Part shown: piece by piece, positions 16,004 through 25,515 of the stretch
How the letters are laid out: each line of letters begins with the position of its first letter
Numbering within the stretch: position 1 is the stretch's first letter
Assembly (NCBI RefSeq): GCF_009882985.1
Contig: NZ_WTUZ01000021.1
Span: 290,499-354,498, forward strand
DNA from: Paenibacillus silvestris
Lineage (GTDB): Bacteria; Bacillota; Bacilli; Paenibacillales; NBRC-103111
Direction of reading: 5' to 3'
DNA: 64,000 bases
Notes under the pieces: generated by a model
Database searches by the model: none
What the model saw: the letters and a program-made list of their open reading frames with translations, nothing else
Told to the model about the DNA's origin: nothing
Translations under genes and position numbers: made by a program

Positions 16004-16168
16004 ATGGACAAACGCAAAGTGATAACCGCTTATCGCAGGGGAATGATTTCCATTCAGGAATGTGCACAAATTTTGGGCGTAGATTCTTCGCAAATCATGG
16101 GTTTGATGAATGATCCGCAATTGGCAGAACTTCCAAGAGTTGTCCAAAAGCAGCCTATGCACGGGTAA
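16004..16168 (+). CDS. Small HTH-like protein, 54 residues
   Basis: ATG 16004 to TAA 16166-16168, preceded by TAGGGGG. The segment YRRGMISIQECAQILGVD reads like a helix-turn-helix (helix, turn, ILGVDSSQIMGLM). Too short to be a complete classical regulator; it could be a small DNA-binding or adapter protein. A strong terminator follows the stop, which supports a real transcript end here. Function unknown; not recognised as a named family. Confidence 0.6.
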   Translation: MDKRKVITAYRRGMISIQECAQILGVDSSQIMGLMNDPQLAELPRVVQKQPMHG

Positions 16169-16190
16169 TCTTTGCTCCTGAGCAGATGTT

Positions 16191-16239
16191 AACACGCTTG
16201 CGCCTAAGGGAATACCCCTTATATGCGAAGCGTGTTTTT
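16191..16239 (+). terminator. Intrinsic terminator after the 54-residue ORF
   Basis: AACACGCTTGCG (16191-16202) pairs with GCGAAGCGTGTT (16225-16236) with a one-base bulge, AAGGG/CCCTT inside, then TTTT. Confidence 0.82.
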
Positions 16240-16251
16240 GCGTTTGTGCTG

Positions 16252-16280
16252 TTGCCAAACCAGAGTACCTATACTATAAT
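16252..16280 (+). promoter_or_regulatory. Sigma-A promoter for aroC
   Basis: TTGCCA (16252-16257), 17-nt spacer, TATAAT (16275-16280). The leader to aroC is about 120 nt; it contains small palindromes (TTGAAACAATTTCAA, CACTTATAAGTG) but no TRAP-type triplet repeat and no terminator. Confidence 0.75.
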
Positions 16281-16407
16281 GACTAAAAGATAATCGCGCG
16301 TCAAAGCGCTAAAGCGTTTGAAACAATTTCAAGTTGAAGCGGCAGAAACTTCATCTTGACAGCACTTATAAGTGATGGCTTCACCAAATTATAGGGGGTA
16401 ACAGATT

Positions 16408-17571
16408 GTGAGATATTTAACGGCTGGCGAAACACATGGACCGCAGCTCACTGCGATTATTGAAGGGTTTCCAAGTAATGTAACCCTTAACTTTGAGGAT
16501 TTGAATTTTCAATTACATAGACGTCAGAAAGGGTATGGCCGTGGTCGTCGGATGCAAATTGAGAAAGATACGGCTACGATTGCAGGCGGTGTTCGTCATG
16601 GCAAAACTACAGGGGCTCCGATTGCATTAGTTGTTGTCAACAATGACTGGAAACACTGGACCACTGTAATGGGCATTGAGCCAGTCGAAGAGGATAACGA
16701 AGGCAAACGCCGCGTGAACCGTCCTCGTCCTGGACATGCTGATCTGAATGGCGGTCTCAAATATAATCAAAAAGATCTGCGCAACATCTTGGAGCGCTCA
16801 AGTGCCCGCGAAACGACAATGCGCGTAGCGACTGGGGCTGTAGCACGCCAGTTGTTGGCAGAGTTCGGAATCAAGGTTGCTGGACAAGTCATTCGCATCG
16901 GGGATGTAGAAGCTCAGCGTCAAGAGCTTCCAATTGATGAACTGATTGCAATTACTGAGGAATCACCTGTACGTGTCGTTGACAAAGAAGCAGAAGCCAA
17001 GATGATCGCGGCTATCGACGCTGCCAAGGAAGATGGCGACACGCTCGGCGGGATCGTCGAAGTTATCATTGAAGGCGTGCCGGTAGGACTAGGCAGCCAC
17101 GTGCAATGGGATCGTAAGTTGGATGGTAAAATTGCGCAAGCCGTGCTTTCTATTCAAGCATTTAAAGGCGTGGAATTCGGAATTGGCTTTGAAGCTGCTG
17201 AGCGCAGAGGTTCGAATGTCCATGATGAAATTTTATACACAGAAGAAAGTGGCTTTAGACGCAGAACGAATCGTGCAGGCGGATTCGAAGGCGGGATGAC
17301 CACTGGTGAGCAAATCATCGTTCGCGGTGTTATGAAGCCAATCTCGACACTCTACAAACCGCTGCAAAGCGTTGATATTGATACGAAGGAAGTATTCACA
17401 GCGCAGGTTGAGCGCTCTGATACTTGCGCAGTCCCAGCTGCTGGCGTCATCATGGAGAACGTCATTGCCTGGGAAGTGGCAAATGCCTTCTTGGACAAAT
17501 TCGGAGGGGACTCCATTGAGGAAATTCGTGCGAATCTCAACAACTTCTTGAAACAAGTGGAGAACTACTAA
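16408..17571 (+). CDS. aroC: Chorismate synthase
   Basis: 387 residues. Converts 5-enolpyruvylshikimate 3-phosphate to chorismate with reduced FMN. Signatures visible: [17 protein letters not shown] at the start, [15 protein letters not shown] and [17 protein letters not shown], and the C-terminal [14 protein letters not shown] 16408 follows ATAGGGGG. Called aroF in B. subtilis. Followed after 1 nt by aroB, so co-translated. Supplies chorismate to AroH, TrpE and, in the hep cluster, MqnA. Confidence 0.97.
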   Translation: MRYLTAGETHGPQLTAIIEGFPSNVTLNFEDLNFQLHRRQKGYGRGRRMQIEKDTATIAGGVRHGKTTGAPIALVVVNNDWKHWTTVMGIEPVEEDNEGKRRVNRPRPGHADLNGGLKYNQKDLRNILERSSARETTMRVATGAVARQLLAEFGIKVAGQVIRIGDVEAQRQELPIDELIAITEESPVRVVDKEAEAKMIAAIDAAKEDGDTLGGIVEVIIEGVPVGLGSHVQWDRKLDGKIAQAVLSIQAFKGVEFGIGFEAAERRGSNVHDEILYTEESGFRRRTNRAGGFEGGMTTGEQIIVRGVMKPISTLYKPLQSVDIDTKEVFTAQVERSDTCAVPAAGVIMENVIAWEVANAFLDKFGGDSIEEIRANLNNFLKQVENY

Positions 17572-17572
17572 T

Positions 17573-18667
17573 ATGAGAGAGCTAACGGTAGAGCTTGGCG
17601 AACGTTCTTATCCGATCTACATTGGTCAAGGTATCCTGAACGATATCACGGCTTTGTTCGACCGCGCGAAGCTCAGCCGTAAGTCACCGCTGCTCGTTGT
17701 TACAGATAGCGAGGTGGCTCCACTTCACCTCGAGCGCGTCATGGCGCTGCTGCGCGCAGGCGGCTTCAATGCAACCTCCTGCGTGGTTCCCGCAGGCGAA
17801 ACATCCAAATCCCTCTCGCAGCTCGAGGGAATTGTCACCTCCGCCCTCCAGGCGGGCCTTGATCGCAGTTCTGCGATCGTCGCCCTTGGAGGAGGCGTGG
17901 TCGGCGATCTCGCCGGCTTCGCGGCGGCGAGCTTCATGCGCGGGATCCGCTTCGTGCAGATCCCGACGACGATCCTTGCCCACGACAGCTCTGTCGGCGG
18001 CAAGGTAGCGGTTAACCATCCGATGGCGAAGAACATCATCGGGGCGTTCCACCAGCCCGAGCTCGTGCTCTTCGACATCGACTTGCTTTTGACCTTGCCG
18101 CCGCGCCAGGTGAAGGCGGGCCTCTCTGAAGTGATCAAGCACGGCTTGATCTGGGATGCAGCGTTCACGCAGTGGTGTGACGACAACACGGAGAAGTTAT
18201 TGTCTCTTGATCCTGAGGCGCTTGGCTATGCGCTATATATTGGCTGCAAAGTGAAGTCTATCGTCGTCTCACAGGACGAACGTGAGAACGATTTGCGCGC
18301 AATTTTAAATTTGGGGCATACGATTGGTCATGCTCTGGAAGCTGTAGCAGGTTATGGTGAGCTATTGCATGGAGAAGCAATCTCAATCGGTATGGTTGGC
18401 GCTGCTAAGCTTGCTCAGCAGTTCGGTTATTCCGAGGAGATCCATGAAGTAACCAAGGGCCTGTTCCTGAAATACGGCCTGCCTGTCAGCATTCCGCCGC
18501 ATTTGGACACGGATAGCATTATGAGCGCAATGATGCATGATAAGAAATTCAAAGAAGGCACAATGGTCTATATTATTCCAATGGAGATTGGTAAAGTTGA
18601 AATCCGTAAGGATGTTACAGTGGAGCAAGTCAGACAAATTGTCGAGCTTCTAAAAGGGAGAGGGTAG
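17573..18667 (+). CDS. aroB: 3-dehydroquinate synthase
   Basis: 364 residues, full length. NAD-dependent, metal-dependent cyclisation of DAHP to 3-dehydroquinate. Motifs: VALGGGVVGDLAGFAA, QIPTTILAHDSSVGGK, GLSEVIKHG and the metal-binding LNLGHTIGHALE with downstream LLHGEAIS. The central part (about 17720-18170) is strikingly GC-rich, for instance 40 of 60 bases in 17941-18000 against 26 of 60 in 18601-18660; the protein is unaffected. Between aroC and aroH in a tight operon. Confidence 0.97.
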   Translation: MRELTVELGERSYPIYIGQGILNDITALFDRAKLSRKSPLLVVTDSEVAPLHLERVMALLRAGGFNATSCVVPAGETSKSLSQLEGIVTSALQAGLDRSSAIVALGGGVVGDLAGFAAASFMRGIRFVQIPTTILAHDSSVGGKVAVNHPMAKNIIGAFHQPELVLFDIDLLLTLPPRQVKAGLSEVIKHGLIWDAAFTQWCDDNTEKLLSLDPEALGYALYIGCKVKSIVVSQDERENDLRAILNLGHTIGHALEAVAGYGELLHGEAISIGMVGAAKLAQQFGYSEEIHEVTKGLFLKYGLPVSIPPHLDTDSIMSAMMHDKKFKEGTMVYIIPMEIGKVEIRKDVTVEQVRQIVELLKGRG

Positions 18668-18670
18668 TCG

Positions 18671-19057
18671 ATGTTCTGTAGGGGAATTCGTGGCGCAACG
18701 ACAGTTGAACACAATGAAGCGGAAGAAATTCTAACCGCTACTGGAGAGCTGCTTCGTGCCATCGTTGAGGCGAATGATTTTCGCCCAGAAGATATTTGTT
18801 CAGTATTTATTACAGTAACGGAAGACATTACAGCAACGTTTCCTGCACGGGCCATTCGTACGATGGTTGGATGGGAACTGGTGCCGCTGATGTGTTCATT
18901 AGAAGTTCCAGTTGAGAACTCTTTGCCGAAATGTATCCGTCTTATGGTTCAAGTGAACACAACGAAGAGCCAATCGGAAATCAATCATATTTATTTGAAA
19001 GAAGCAAAAGCACTTCGCCCTGATATTGTTAAATTGACAAATGAAGCTGCACGGTAG
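18671..19057 (+). CDS. aroH: Chorismate mutase, AroH type
   Basis: 128-residue monofunctional chorismate mutase with the trimeric AroH fold (not the AroQ helical type): RGIRGATTVEHNEAEEI, FITVTEDITATFPARAIR, and the C-terminal HIYLKEAKALRPD. Converts chorismate to prephenate, the substrate of TyrA farther along the cluster. Starts 3 nt after aroB. The last 25 nt of the gene contain the promoter of the trp operon (TTGACA at 19034). Confidence 0.97.
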   Translation: MFCRGIRGATTVEHNEAEEILTATGELLRAIVEANDFRPEDICSVFITVTEDITATFPARAIRTMVGWELVPLMCSLEVPVENSLPKCIRLMVQVNTTKSQSEINHIYLKEAKALRPDIVKLTNEAAR

Positions 19058-19063
19058 TATAGT
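19034..19063 (+). promoter_or_regulatory. trp operon promoter inside the end of aroH
   Basis: TTGACA (19034-19039), 18-nt spacer, TATAGT (19058-19063). Predicted start near 19070 places the TRAP site at the extreme 5' end of the transcript. Transcription from aroC would also read through. Confidence 0.7.
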
Positions 19064-19068
19064 GGAGA

Positions 19069-19131
19069 TAGATGAGATTAGGTAAGTAGAGCAGAGTTTA
19101 GTTGAGTAGAGCAGAGCCCAGATGAGATGAG
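19069..19131 (+). promoter_or_regulatory. TRAP binding site of the trp leader
   Basis: NAG triplets begin at 19069, 19074, 19079 and every 5 nt to 19129, 13 in all: TAG, GAG, TAG, AAG, GAG, GAG, TAG, GAG, GAG, GAG, CAG, GAG, GAG. Eleven are (G/U)AG, the number bound by the TRAP 11-mer ring, with 2-nt spacers. Tryptophan-loaded MtrB should wrap this RNA. Confidence 0.93.
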
Positions 19132-19251
19132 AAAGATAACATAGGATTGTATGGAGATGGACACGACTCATTCGGAGGCGTCTGTTTCGTCATACTTTCA
19201 ACGTTTATTTTTCATATTCTTCTTAATCTTCTACATTTAACTAAAAGCCAG

Positions 19252-19276
19252 CCTCTACTTCGGTAGAGGTTTTTTT
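19252..19276 (+). terminator. trp attenuator terminator
   Basis: CCTCTAC (19252-19258), UUCG tetraloop, GTAGAGG (19263-19269), seven T. The arm CTCTAC (19253-19258) can instead pair with GTAGAG at 19086-19091 or 19106-19111 inside the TRAP site, which would be the antiterminator. TRAP binding would block that pairing and favour termination. Confidence 0.92.
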
Positions 19277-19349
19277 GTTGTTATTCAATTAGAGTTTGGA
19301 GCACCTCGGAAGACGACGGTAGGCTCACAAGCTGAGAGGGGATGTTACC

Positions 19350-20897
19350 ATGTATACACCTGAAATTCAAGAAGTGATTCGACTATCCAAAGACTATAAC
19401 CTCATTCCTGTGGTGCGTCATCTATTGGCTGATACAGAAACCCCAATTCGTGTGTTTCAACACTTGTATCAAGAAAAGCGTGCGTTCCTGTTAGAAAGCG
19501 TAGAGGGCGGCGTGAAATGGGCTCGATATTCCTTCATTGGAAGCGATCCTTTCCTGATGATTAAGGCGAAACATGGGAAGACGGTCATTGAGACACAAAA
19601 CGAGAATAAGGTTACGGATGAGAAACCAATCGATGTGTTGAAGGCGTATCTAAGATCCTACTCCAGTCCTCAGCTTGCGGATCTGCCGAGGTTCACGGGT
19701 GGCGCTGTCGGATTTTTTGGATACGATCTTCTGCAATACTATGAGAAGCTGCCTGCTCATCAAATTGATGATTTGCAAATGAACGACATTCAATTCATGT
19801 TTTGTGATCAAGTTATCGTTTTTGACCATTTTAAACAGCAGATCAAAGTGATTGCTAACGTGCATGTACAGCCTTTTGCCACAGATGCAGATATCGCTAA
19901 GGCGTACCAGGCGACTTGTGAGAAAATCGATGCGACAATCGAGAAAATTAAGCGGCCGCTCAGTACGGAAACGATGACACATAATCCGATTGTCCTGGAG
20001 CCGGATTTAGGTGACATTCGCTCTAACGTCACGAAGGAGAAGTACATTGCCAATGTGAATAAAGCGAAGGAATACATTCGTGCCGGTGACATATTCCAGG
20101 TAGTGCTGTCACAGCGTTTTGAGATGGAAACAACCGTCTCCCCACTGCAGGTGTATCGGGTTCTTCGAACAATGAATCCGTCCCCCTACATGTATGTGCT
20201 CAAAATGGATGATGAAGTCGTCGTTGGCACATCGCCGGAATTGCTTGTAAGGGTTGAAGAGGAGAAAGTCGAAACGCGCCCGATTGCTGGAACAAGACCT
20301 CGCGGCAAGACGCCGGAAGAAGATTTAGCTCTAGAAAAAGAGCTGTTGGCGGATGAGAAGGAACGCGCAGAGCACTTGATGTTAGTTGACTTAGGCCGTA
20401 ATGATATTGGCCGTGTATCGGAATTTGGTACGGTGAAGTGTGATACTTTCATGGATGTTGAGCGCTACTCACACGTCATGCACATCGTTTCCAACGTATC
20501 CGGAAAAATTGCGAAAGACAAAGATTTCTTCGATGCTTTTCTTTCCTGCATGCCAGCAGGGACGGTGTCTGGAGCACCTAAACTGCGAGCTATGGAGATT
20601 ATTGCTGAGCTGGAGCCTGAAGCGCGCGGCACTTATGCAGGGGCTATTGGTTATCTAGGCTTCTCAGGGAACTTGGACACTTGCATCACAATTCGTACGA
20701 TTGTTTTCAAGCATGGCAAGGCCTATGTGCAAGCAGGCGCAGGTATTGTTTGGGACTCTGTACCGGAAAGCGAGTACCAGGAAACGGTGAACAAAGCAAC
20801 AGCTTTGCTCAAATCGATTCGGATGGCAGAAGCAATGTTCAGCCCAGAGCCTAGACCAGTAAGCGATATTAACAAAGACTACTTTGTTAACTCTTAA
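19350..20897 (+). CDS. trpE: Anthranilate synthase component I
   Basis: 515 residues. Makes anthranilate from chorismate with ammonia or the glutaminase subunit. The tryptophan feedback site LLES is intact at 47-50, and the chorismate-binding C-terminal domain shows GDIFQVVLSQRFE, NPSPYMYVLKMDD, GTRPRG and LVDLGRNDIGRV. GAGAGGGG lies 8 nt before ATG 19350. No trpG is in this operon, as in B. subtilis where the glutaminase is shared with folate synthesis. Expression is under TRAP attenuation in the leader. Confidence 0.98.
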   Translation: MYTPEIQEVIRLSKDYNLIPVVRHLLADTETPIRVFQHLYQEKRAFLLESVEGGVKWARYSFIGSDPFLMIKAKHGKTVIETQNENKVTDEKPIDVLKAYLRSYSSPQLADLPRFTGGAVGFFGYDLLQYYEKLPAHQIDDLQMNDIQFMFCDQVIVFDHFKQQIKVIANVHVQPFATDADIAKAYQATCEKIDATIEKIKRPLSTETMTHNPIVLEPDLGDIRSNVTKEKYIANVNKAKEYIRAGDIFQVVLSQRFEMETTVSPLQVYRVLRTMNPSPYMYVLKMDDEVVVGTSPELLVRVEEEKVETRPIAGTRPRGKTPEEDLALEKELLADEKERAEHLMLVDLGRNDIGRVSEFGTVKCDTFMDVERYSHVMHIVSNVSGKIAKDKDFFDAFLSCMPAGTVSGAPKLRAMEIIAELEPEARGTYAGAIGYLGFSGNLDTCITIRTIVFKHGKAYVQAGAGIVWDSVPESEYQETVNKATALLKSIRMAEAMFSPEPRPVSDINKDYFVNS

Positions 20898-20921
20898 GGG
20901 AAGATGAGGAGGAATCATGTC

Positions 20922-21962
20922 ATGAGTGGACTTATTCAGATACAGCAAGCGCTTGGTAAAGTGATTGGCGGCGGCGATCTTTCCCGGGAGGAAGCGCGCG
21001 GCGTGATGTCGGAAATTATGGAAGGCTTGGCTTCGCCTGCGCAAATTGGCAGTCTGTTGACGGCTCTTCGAATTAAAGGCGAGACGCTGGAAGAGATAAC
21101 GGGATTCGCTGAATCGATGCGGAATAAGGCGTTGCAGGTTCATGTACAGCAGCATGACCTTCTGGACACATGCGGTACAGGTGGTGACGGTGCAGAGACG
21201 TTCAATATCTCGACAACAGCAGCAATTGTTGCGGCTGCGGGAGGCATTCGAGTAGCCAAACATGGCAATAGGGCGATGTCCTCCAAAAGCGGCAGTGCGG
21301 ATGTGCTCGAAGCCCTTGGCGTGAAGATTACGCTTAGCGGCGAGCAAGCGGCACAATGCTTAGACAAGATAGGTATTTGTTTTATGTTTGCACAAGCGTA
21401 TCATCAATCCATGAAGCATGTTGCGGCACCGCGCCGGGAGTTGGGTTTCCGCACAGTATTCAATTTGCTAGGCCCGCTTACGAATCCTGCGGGAGCGGAT
21501 CGCCAAGTGTTAGGTGTGTTCGATCGTACGAAGACGGAGTTGGTCGCGCAAGCCTTGCAAGCGCTTGGCTTGAAGCGGGCTTTGGTTGTAGCAAGCGAAG
21601 ATGGATTAGATGAATTCAGCATTTCTGCGCCAACCAAAGTAACGGAGCTTAAAGCAGATCAGATTAGCACTTATACCATTACGCCTGATGATCTTGGCTT
21701 ACGGGCTCATAGTATTAAGGATGTAGGCGGCGGGGATGCGATCCTGAATGCCGAGATAATCCGTCATATCTTTGCTGGAGACAGAGGGCCTCATCGCGAT
21801 ATCGTGCTTGCGAATGCAGCCGCGTGCTTCTACGTGACTGGTCATGTTGGAAGCCTTCAGCAAGGGGTTAAATTTGCCGCTGATGTCATCGATTCGGGCC
21901 GCGCCGAACAAAAGTTGAACGACTTAATCCATTTCACAGGAGAGTTAAGCCATGTTTCTTGA
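20922..21962 (+). CDS. trpD: Anthranilate phosphoribosyltransferase
   Basis: 346 residues. Joins anthranilate and PRPP. The PRPP site TCGTGGDGAETFNIST and KHGNRAMSSKSGSADVLEA are intact. GAGGAGG at 20906-20912 places the start at ATG 20922; the in-frame ATG at 20904 lies before it and the ATG at 20917 is out of frame. Overlaps trpC by 11 nt, so translation is coupled. Confidence 0.97.
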   Translation: MSGLIQIQQALGKVIGGGDLSREEARGVMSEIMEGLASPAQIGSLLTALRIKGETLEEITGFAESMRNKALQVHVQQHDLLDTCGTGGDGAETFNISTTAAIVAAAGGIRVAKHGNRAMSSKSGSADVLEALGVKITLSGEQAAQCLDKIGICFMFAQAYHQSMKHVAAPRRELGFRTVFNLLGPLTNPAGADRQVLGVFDRTKTELVAQALQALGLKRALVVASEDGLDEFSISAPTKVTELKADQISTYTITPDDLGLRAHSIKDVGGGDAILNAEIIRHIFAGDRGPHRDIVLANAAACFYVTGHVGSLQQGVKFAADVIDSGRAEQKLNDLIHFTGELSHVS

Positions 21963-22758
21963 TAAAATTGTTGCCACTAAACGAGCTGAAGTTGAAGCAA
22001 TGAGCTCCTTTTCCATTGCGCAAGCGGAGAAAGTTATTTCGGAAATGTCGCCTTGCTTAGGTTTTGAAAAAGCTTTGACGACACGTAAGAATCGCGCGAT
22101 GGGCTTGATTGCCGAAGTTAAAAAGGCATCCCCATCCAAAGGCTTGATCCGTGAGGATTTTGATCCCGTGTTGCTGGCAAGTGCCTATCAACGTGCAGGT
22201 GCTGATTGCATCTCGGTGCTTACGGATGTGGATTACTTCCAAGGAAGCAACGAGTACTTGAAGGCTGTACGACAAGCCGTAGGCGTGCCTTTGCTGCGCA
22301 AAGATTTCACGATTGATCCGAAGCAAATTTATGAAGCTCGTTTGATTGGCGCAGATGCGATTTTACTCATCGCTGCGATATTGACCACTGACCAAATGAA
22401 ACAGTATCTGTCGCTTGCTAGCGATCTTGGCTTGGATGCTTTGGTTGAAGTGCATGACCGTGAAGAGCTGGAGCGCGCGCTTGAATTAGATACTCAATTG
22501 ATTGGCATCAACAACAGGAACTTGAAAACTTTTGTTACCGATTTGAAAACAACGGAAGAGTTGATTCAATTCATTCCGGCAGGCAAAACCATTGTCAGCG
22601 AGAGTGGAATCTCCAAGGTTCAAGATATGGCTTATTTGCAGCAAATCGGCTCTCAGGCTGTATTGATTGGTGAACATTTCATGCGTCAGCCCGTTGTCGA
22701 GCAAGCGGTTCATGATTTAATGGGTCCGATTGTGAATACAACGAATCAGATGGCTTAG
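21952..22758 (+). CDS. trpC: Indole-3-glycerol phosphate synthase
   Basis: 268 residues, monofunctional TIM barrel. Signature IAEVKKASPSKGLI near the N-terminus, LLRKDFTID in the middle, IGINNRNLKTF and VSESGI near the end. Converts CdRP to indole-3-glycerol phosphate. ATG 21952 overlaps trpD and has AGGAGAG upstream. trpF follows after 15 nt as a separate gene, the usual Bacillales arrangement. Confidence 0.97.
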   Translation: MFLDKIVATKRAEVEAMSSFSIAQAEKVISEMSPCLGFEKALTTRKNRAMGLIAEVKKASPSKGLIREDFDPVLLASAYQRAGADCISVLTDVDYFQGSNEYLKAVRQAVGVPLLRKDFTIDPKQIYEARLIGADAILLIAAILTTDQMKQYLSLASDLGLDALVEVHDREELERALELDTQLIGINNRNLKTFVTDLKTTEELIQFIPAGKTIVSESGISKVQDMAYLQQIGSQAVLIGEHFMRQPVVEQAVHDLMGPIVNTTNQMA

Positions 22759-22773
22759 AAAGAGGCGAATAGG

Positions 22774-23472
22774 ATGCCTGCAGGCACGATTCCAACGGTT
22801 AAAATTTGTGGACTTCAAAGCGTTGAAGTGTTAAAATCAATCATACATTTGCCAATTGATCATATCGGTTTTGTCTTTGCTCCAAGCAAGCGTCAAGTCA
22901 AGCCAGACAAGGCTGGGGAGCTAATTTCATACTTGAAAAATGAAGCGGATCATGGTGTTTCCGTGCCGCTAACAGTAGGTGTATTCGTGAATCCGAGCAA
23001 GGAGCAGCTTACTGAAATCATGGCTGCTGCTCCACTTGATGTCGTTCAGTTGCACAGTCAGGAAACTCCTGAATTTTGCCAATGGGTGCGTGAACATTTC
23101 CAAGTTCAGGTGTTTAAATCTGTCTCCATTTCCAGATCGGAGAATAAGATCCCTACAAGCGCAGAAGTAGCTGCACAGCTGGATCCGTATGTCGGATCAG
23201 TTGATGCAGTATTACTAGATACCTTTGATCCCGTGTATGGGGGAGGATCTGGGAAAACCTTTGCTTGGGAGTGCATTCCCGTTTATCAGGAGTGGGCCCG
23301 TTTGGCAGGCGTCAAATTGTTAGTAGCTGGCGGACTGCAGCCTGACAATGTGGATCAACTAGTGGAAGCCTATCGTCCTGACGGCGTGGATGTGTCCAGC
23401 GGCGTAGAGACAGATGGTGTCAAAGATATTGCGAAAATTACCGCATTTGTGGAAAGGGTGACCGGAAAGTGA
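22774..23472 (+). CDS. trpF: Phosphoribosylanthranilate isomerase
   Basis: 232 residues, TIM barrel. VKICGLQS with the catalytic cysteine near the N-terminus, [21 protein letters not shown] and [12 protein letters not shown] are family motifs. Isomerises PRA to CdRP. GAGGCGA precedes ATG 22774. The stop TGA overlaps the GTG start of trpB by 4 nt. Confidence 0.96.
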   Translation: MPAGTIPTVKICGLQSVEVLKSIIHLPIDHIGFVFAPSKRQVKPDKAGELISYLKNEADHGVSVPLTVGVFVNPSKEQLTEIMAAAPLDVVQLHSQETPEFCQWVREHFQVQVFKSVSISRSENKIPTSAEVAAQLDPYVGSVDAVLLDTFDPVYGGGSGKTFAWECIPVYQEWARLAGVKLLVAGGLQPDNVDQLVEAYRPDGVDVSSGVETDGVKDIAKITAFVERVTGK

Positions 23473-24665
23473 CGCAAGTACCTGATAAACATGGCAGATT
23501 CGGCAAATTCGGCGGCCGTTACGTACCAGAAACATTAATGAATGCCTTGACTGAACTGGAAGAAGCATATAACCAATATAAAGATGATCCGGAATTTATT
23601 GCTGAAGTTCGCTATTTGCAAAAGCAATACTCCGGCAGACCGACTCCCCTATATTACGCAGAGCGTCTCTCTGAACAGCTAGGTGGAGCCAAAATTTACT
23701 TAAAGCGAGAAGACCTGAATCATACAGGTGCACATAAGATTAATAACACCATCGGACAAGCCGTTCTTGCGAAAAGAATGGGCAAAAAGAAAATCATTGC
23801 TGAGACTGGCGCAGGTCAGCACGGTGTTGCATCGGCAACGGTTGCTGCATTAATGGGCTTTGAATGCAAAGTCTTCATGGGCGAAGAAGATACAAAGAGA
23901 CAGCAATTGAACGTTTTTCGGATGAAGTTGCTTGGTTCAGAAGTCATTCCGGTTACTTCAGGAACTCGTACACTGAAAGATGCGTGTAACGAAACGCTGC
24001 GCTACTGGGTAAGTAATGTGCAGGATACTTACTATATCCTCGGTTCGGTTACAGGACCACATCCTTATCCAATGATGGTACGTGATTTTCAGCGCGTTAT
24101 TGGCGACGAGTCACGTGAGCAAATTCTAGAAACGGAAGGCAGGCTGCCGGATGCCGTTGTCGCTTGTGTAGGCGGAGGCAGTAACGCCATGGGGATTTTC
24201 TACCCGTTTGTACAGGATGAAACGGTTAAACTTATCGGCGTAGAGGCTGCTGGCCGCGGTGTTAACACCGAAGAGCATGCAGCGACGATGACCAAAGGTT
24301 CACCTGGCGTGTTCCAAGGCTCGCTAAGCTACCTGCTGCAGGATGAATACGGGCAAGTACTGCCAGCTCATTCGATCTCGGCAGGGTTGGATTACCCTGG
24401 TATCGGACCCGAGCACGCCTATCTCAAAGATATCGAGCGCGCGACCTATTTTCCAATTACAGATCAAGAAGCACTTGATGCTCTGCAATTACTTAGTCGC
24501 ACGGAAGGGATCATTCCTGCCTTGGAGAGCGCTCATGCGATTGCACATACGGTCAAACTAGCTCCAACGATGTCCAAAGATCAAATTATTGTCGTCAACC
24601 TATCCGGTCGCGGTGATAAAGATGTGGAATCCATAATGAGCTATCTTGGAACAGGGAGGGAATAA
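23469..24665 (+). CDS. trpB: Tryptophan synthase beta chain
   Basis: 398 residues. PLP enzyme joining indole and serine; the PLP lysine is in [11 protein letters not shown], the GAGQHGVA loop and the phosphate cup [12 protein letters not shown] are present. [14 protein letters not shown] is the typical N-terminus, supporting GTG 23469 or a start very close by. The GTG overlaps the trpF stop, so coupling is expected; the ribosome binding site (GGAAAG) lies within trpF. TrpB works as an alpha2-beta2 complex with the next gene product. Confidence 0.97.
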   Translation: MTQVPDKHGRFGKFGGRYVPETLMNALTELEEAYNQYKDDPEFIAEVRYLQKQYSGRPTPLYYAERLSEQLGGAKIYLKREDLNHTGAHKINNTIGQAVLAKRMGKKKIIAETGAGQHGVASATVAALMGFECKVFMGEEDTKRQQLNVFRMKLLGSEVIPVTSGTRTLKDACNETLRYWVSNVQDTYYILGSVTGPHPYPMMVRDFQRVIGDESREQILETEGRLPDAVVACVGGGSNAMGIFYPFVQDETVKLIGVEAAGRGVNTEEHAATMTKGSPGVFQGSLSYLLQDEYGQVLPAHSISAGLDYPGIGPEHAYLKDIERATYFPITDQEALDALQLLSRTEGIIPALESAHAIAHTVKLAPTMSKDQIIVVNLSGRGDKDVESIMSYLGTGRE

Positions 24666-24668
24666 GTC

Positions 24669-25478
24669 ATGAACCTAATTGATAAGCGATTTACTGAGCT
24701 TAAAGAGCGGGGGGAAACAGCGATGATCCCTTTCCTGACTATTGGTGATCCATCGATTGAAGCTTCCTTAGAGCTTATTCTTGAAATGGAGCGGGCTGGA
24801 GCCGATTTGATCGAGCTTGGCGTCCCGTACTCAGACCCACTAGCTGATGGTCCTGTGATCCAACGCTCATCTGAACGTGCGCTGCTGAGTAAAATTACGA
24901 TTTTTGACGTTATAAATGTTGCTCGCGAAGCGCGTAGCAGAGGTTCTAAGCTGCCATTCATTCTTTTCACTTACTACAACCCTGTCCTGCAGATCGGGCT
25001 AGAACGGATATTCAAGACCATGCAAGAAAATGAAATTAGTGGAATCATCATTCCAGATCTTCCACTAGAAGAAGATAGTGAAACTAGAGCAATTGCAGAA
25101 ACCTATGGTGTCCATTTGATTCCATTAGTTGCGCCGACATCGAATGAACGCGTTAAGCGTATCGCAGCGGGAGCTCGTGGATTCGTTTATTGTGTGTCTT
25201 CACTCGGTGTAACGGGTGAACGGGCTGAATTTTTCGGCGGGATCGAAGAGTTTCTATCCACCGTTCGGGAAGCAGCAAATGTACCGATCGTCGTTGGATT
25301 CGGTATTTCTAACCGGGAACAGGTTCAGCGCTTTGAGAAGCTGTGCGACGGTGTTGTTGTGGGTAGCGCCATTGTCCGCTCGATTGAAAGCGCGCTGCAT
25401 CATTTTAAAGAAGATGCTGCTCATCCAGAAGGGTTACAGCAAATTGGCGGCTTTGTTAGCCAGTTAAAAGGCAAATAG
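24669..25478 (+). CDS. trpA: Tryptophan synthase alpha chain
   Basis: 269 residues, TIM barrel releasing indole from indole-3-glycerol phosphate into the TrpB tunnel. Catalytic Glu lies in LIELGVPYSDPLADGP; YYNPVLQIG and VGFGISNREQV are typical. ATG 24669 is 3 nt after trpB with GGGAGGG overlapping its end. Last gene of the trp operon; a terminator follows directly, so hisC-tyrA have separate transcription at least in part. Confidence 0.97.
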   Translation: MNLIDKRFTELKERGETAMIPFLTIGDPSIEASLELILEMERAGADLIELGVPYSDPLADGPVIQRSSERALLSKITIFDVINVAREARSRGSKLPFILFTYYNPVLQIGLERIFKTMQENEISGIIIPDLPLEEDSETRAIAETYGVHLIPLVAPTSNERVKRIAAGARGFVYCVSSLGVTGERAEFFGGIEEFLSTVREAANVPIVVGFGISNREQVQRFEKLCDGVVVGSAIVRSIESALHHFKEDAAHPEGLQQIGGFVSQLKGK

Positions 25479-25483
25479 TGCAA

Positions 25484-25515
25484 TCCCTCTAGACACTTGT
25501 CTAGGGGGATTTTTT
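25484..25515 (+). terminator. Intrinsic terminator after trpA
   Basis: TCCCTCTAGA (25484-25493), loop CACTTG, TCTAGGGGGA (25500-25509), T run. One G·U pair. Confidence 0.9.

Noticed and set aside
17684..18189. Long minus-strand frames opposite aroB
   Set aside because: They are shadows caused by the GC-rich stretch of aroB; no ribosome binding sites and no recognisable protein.
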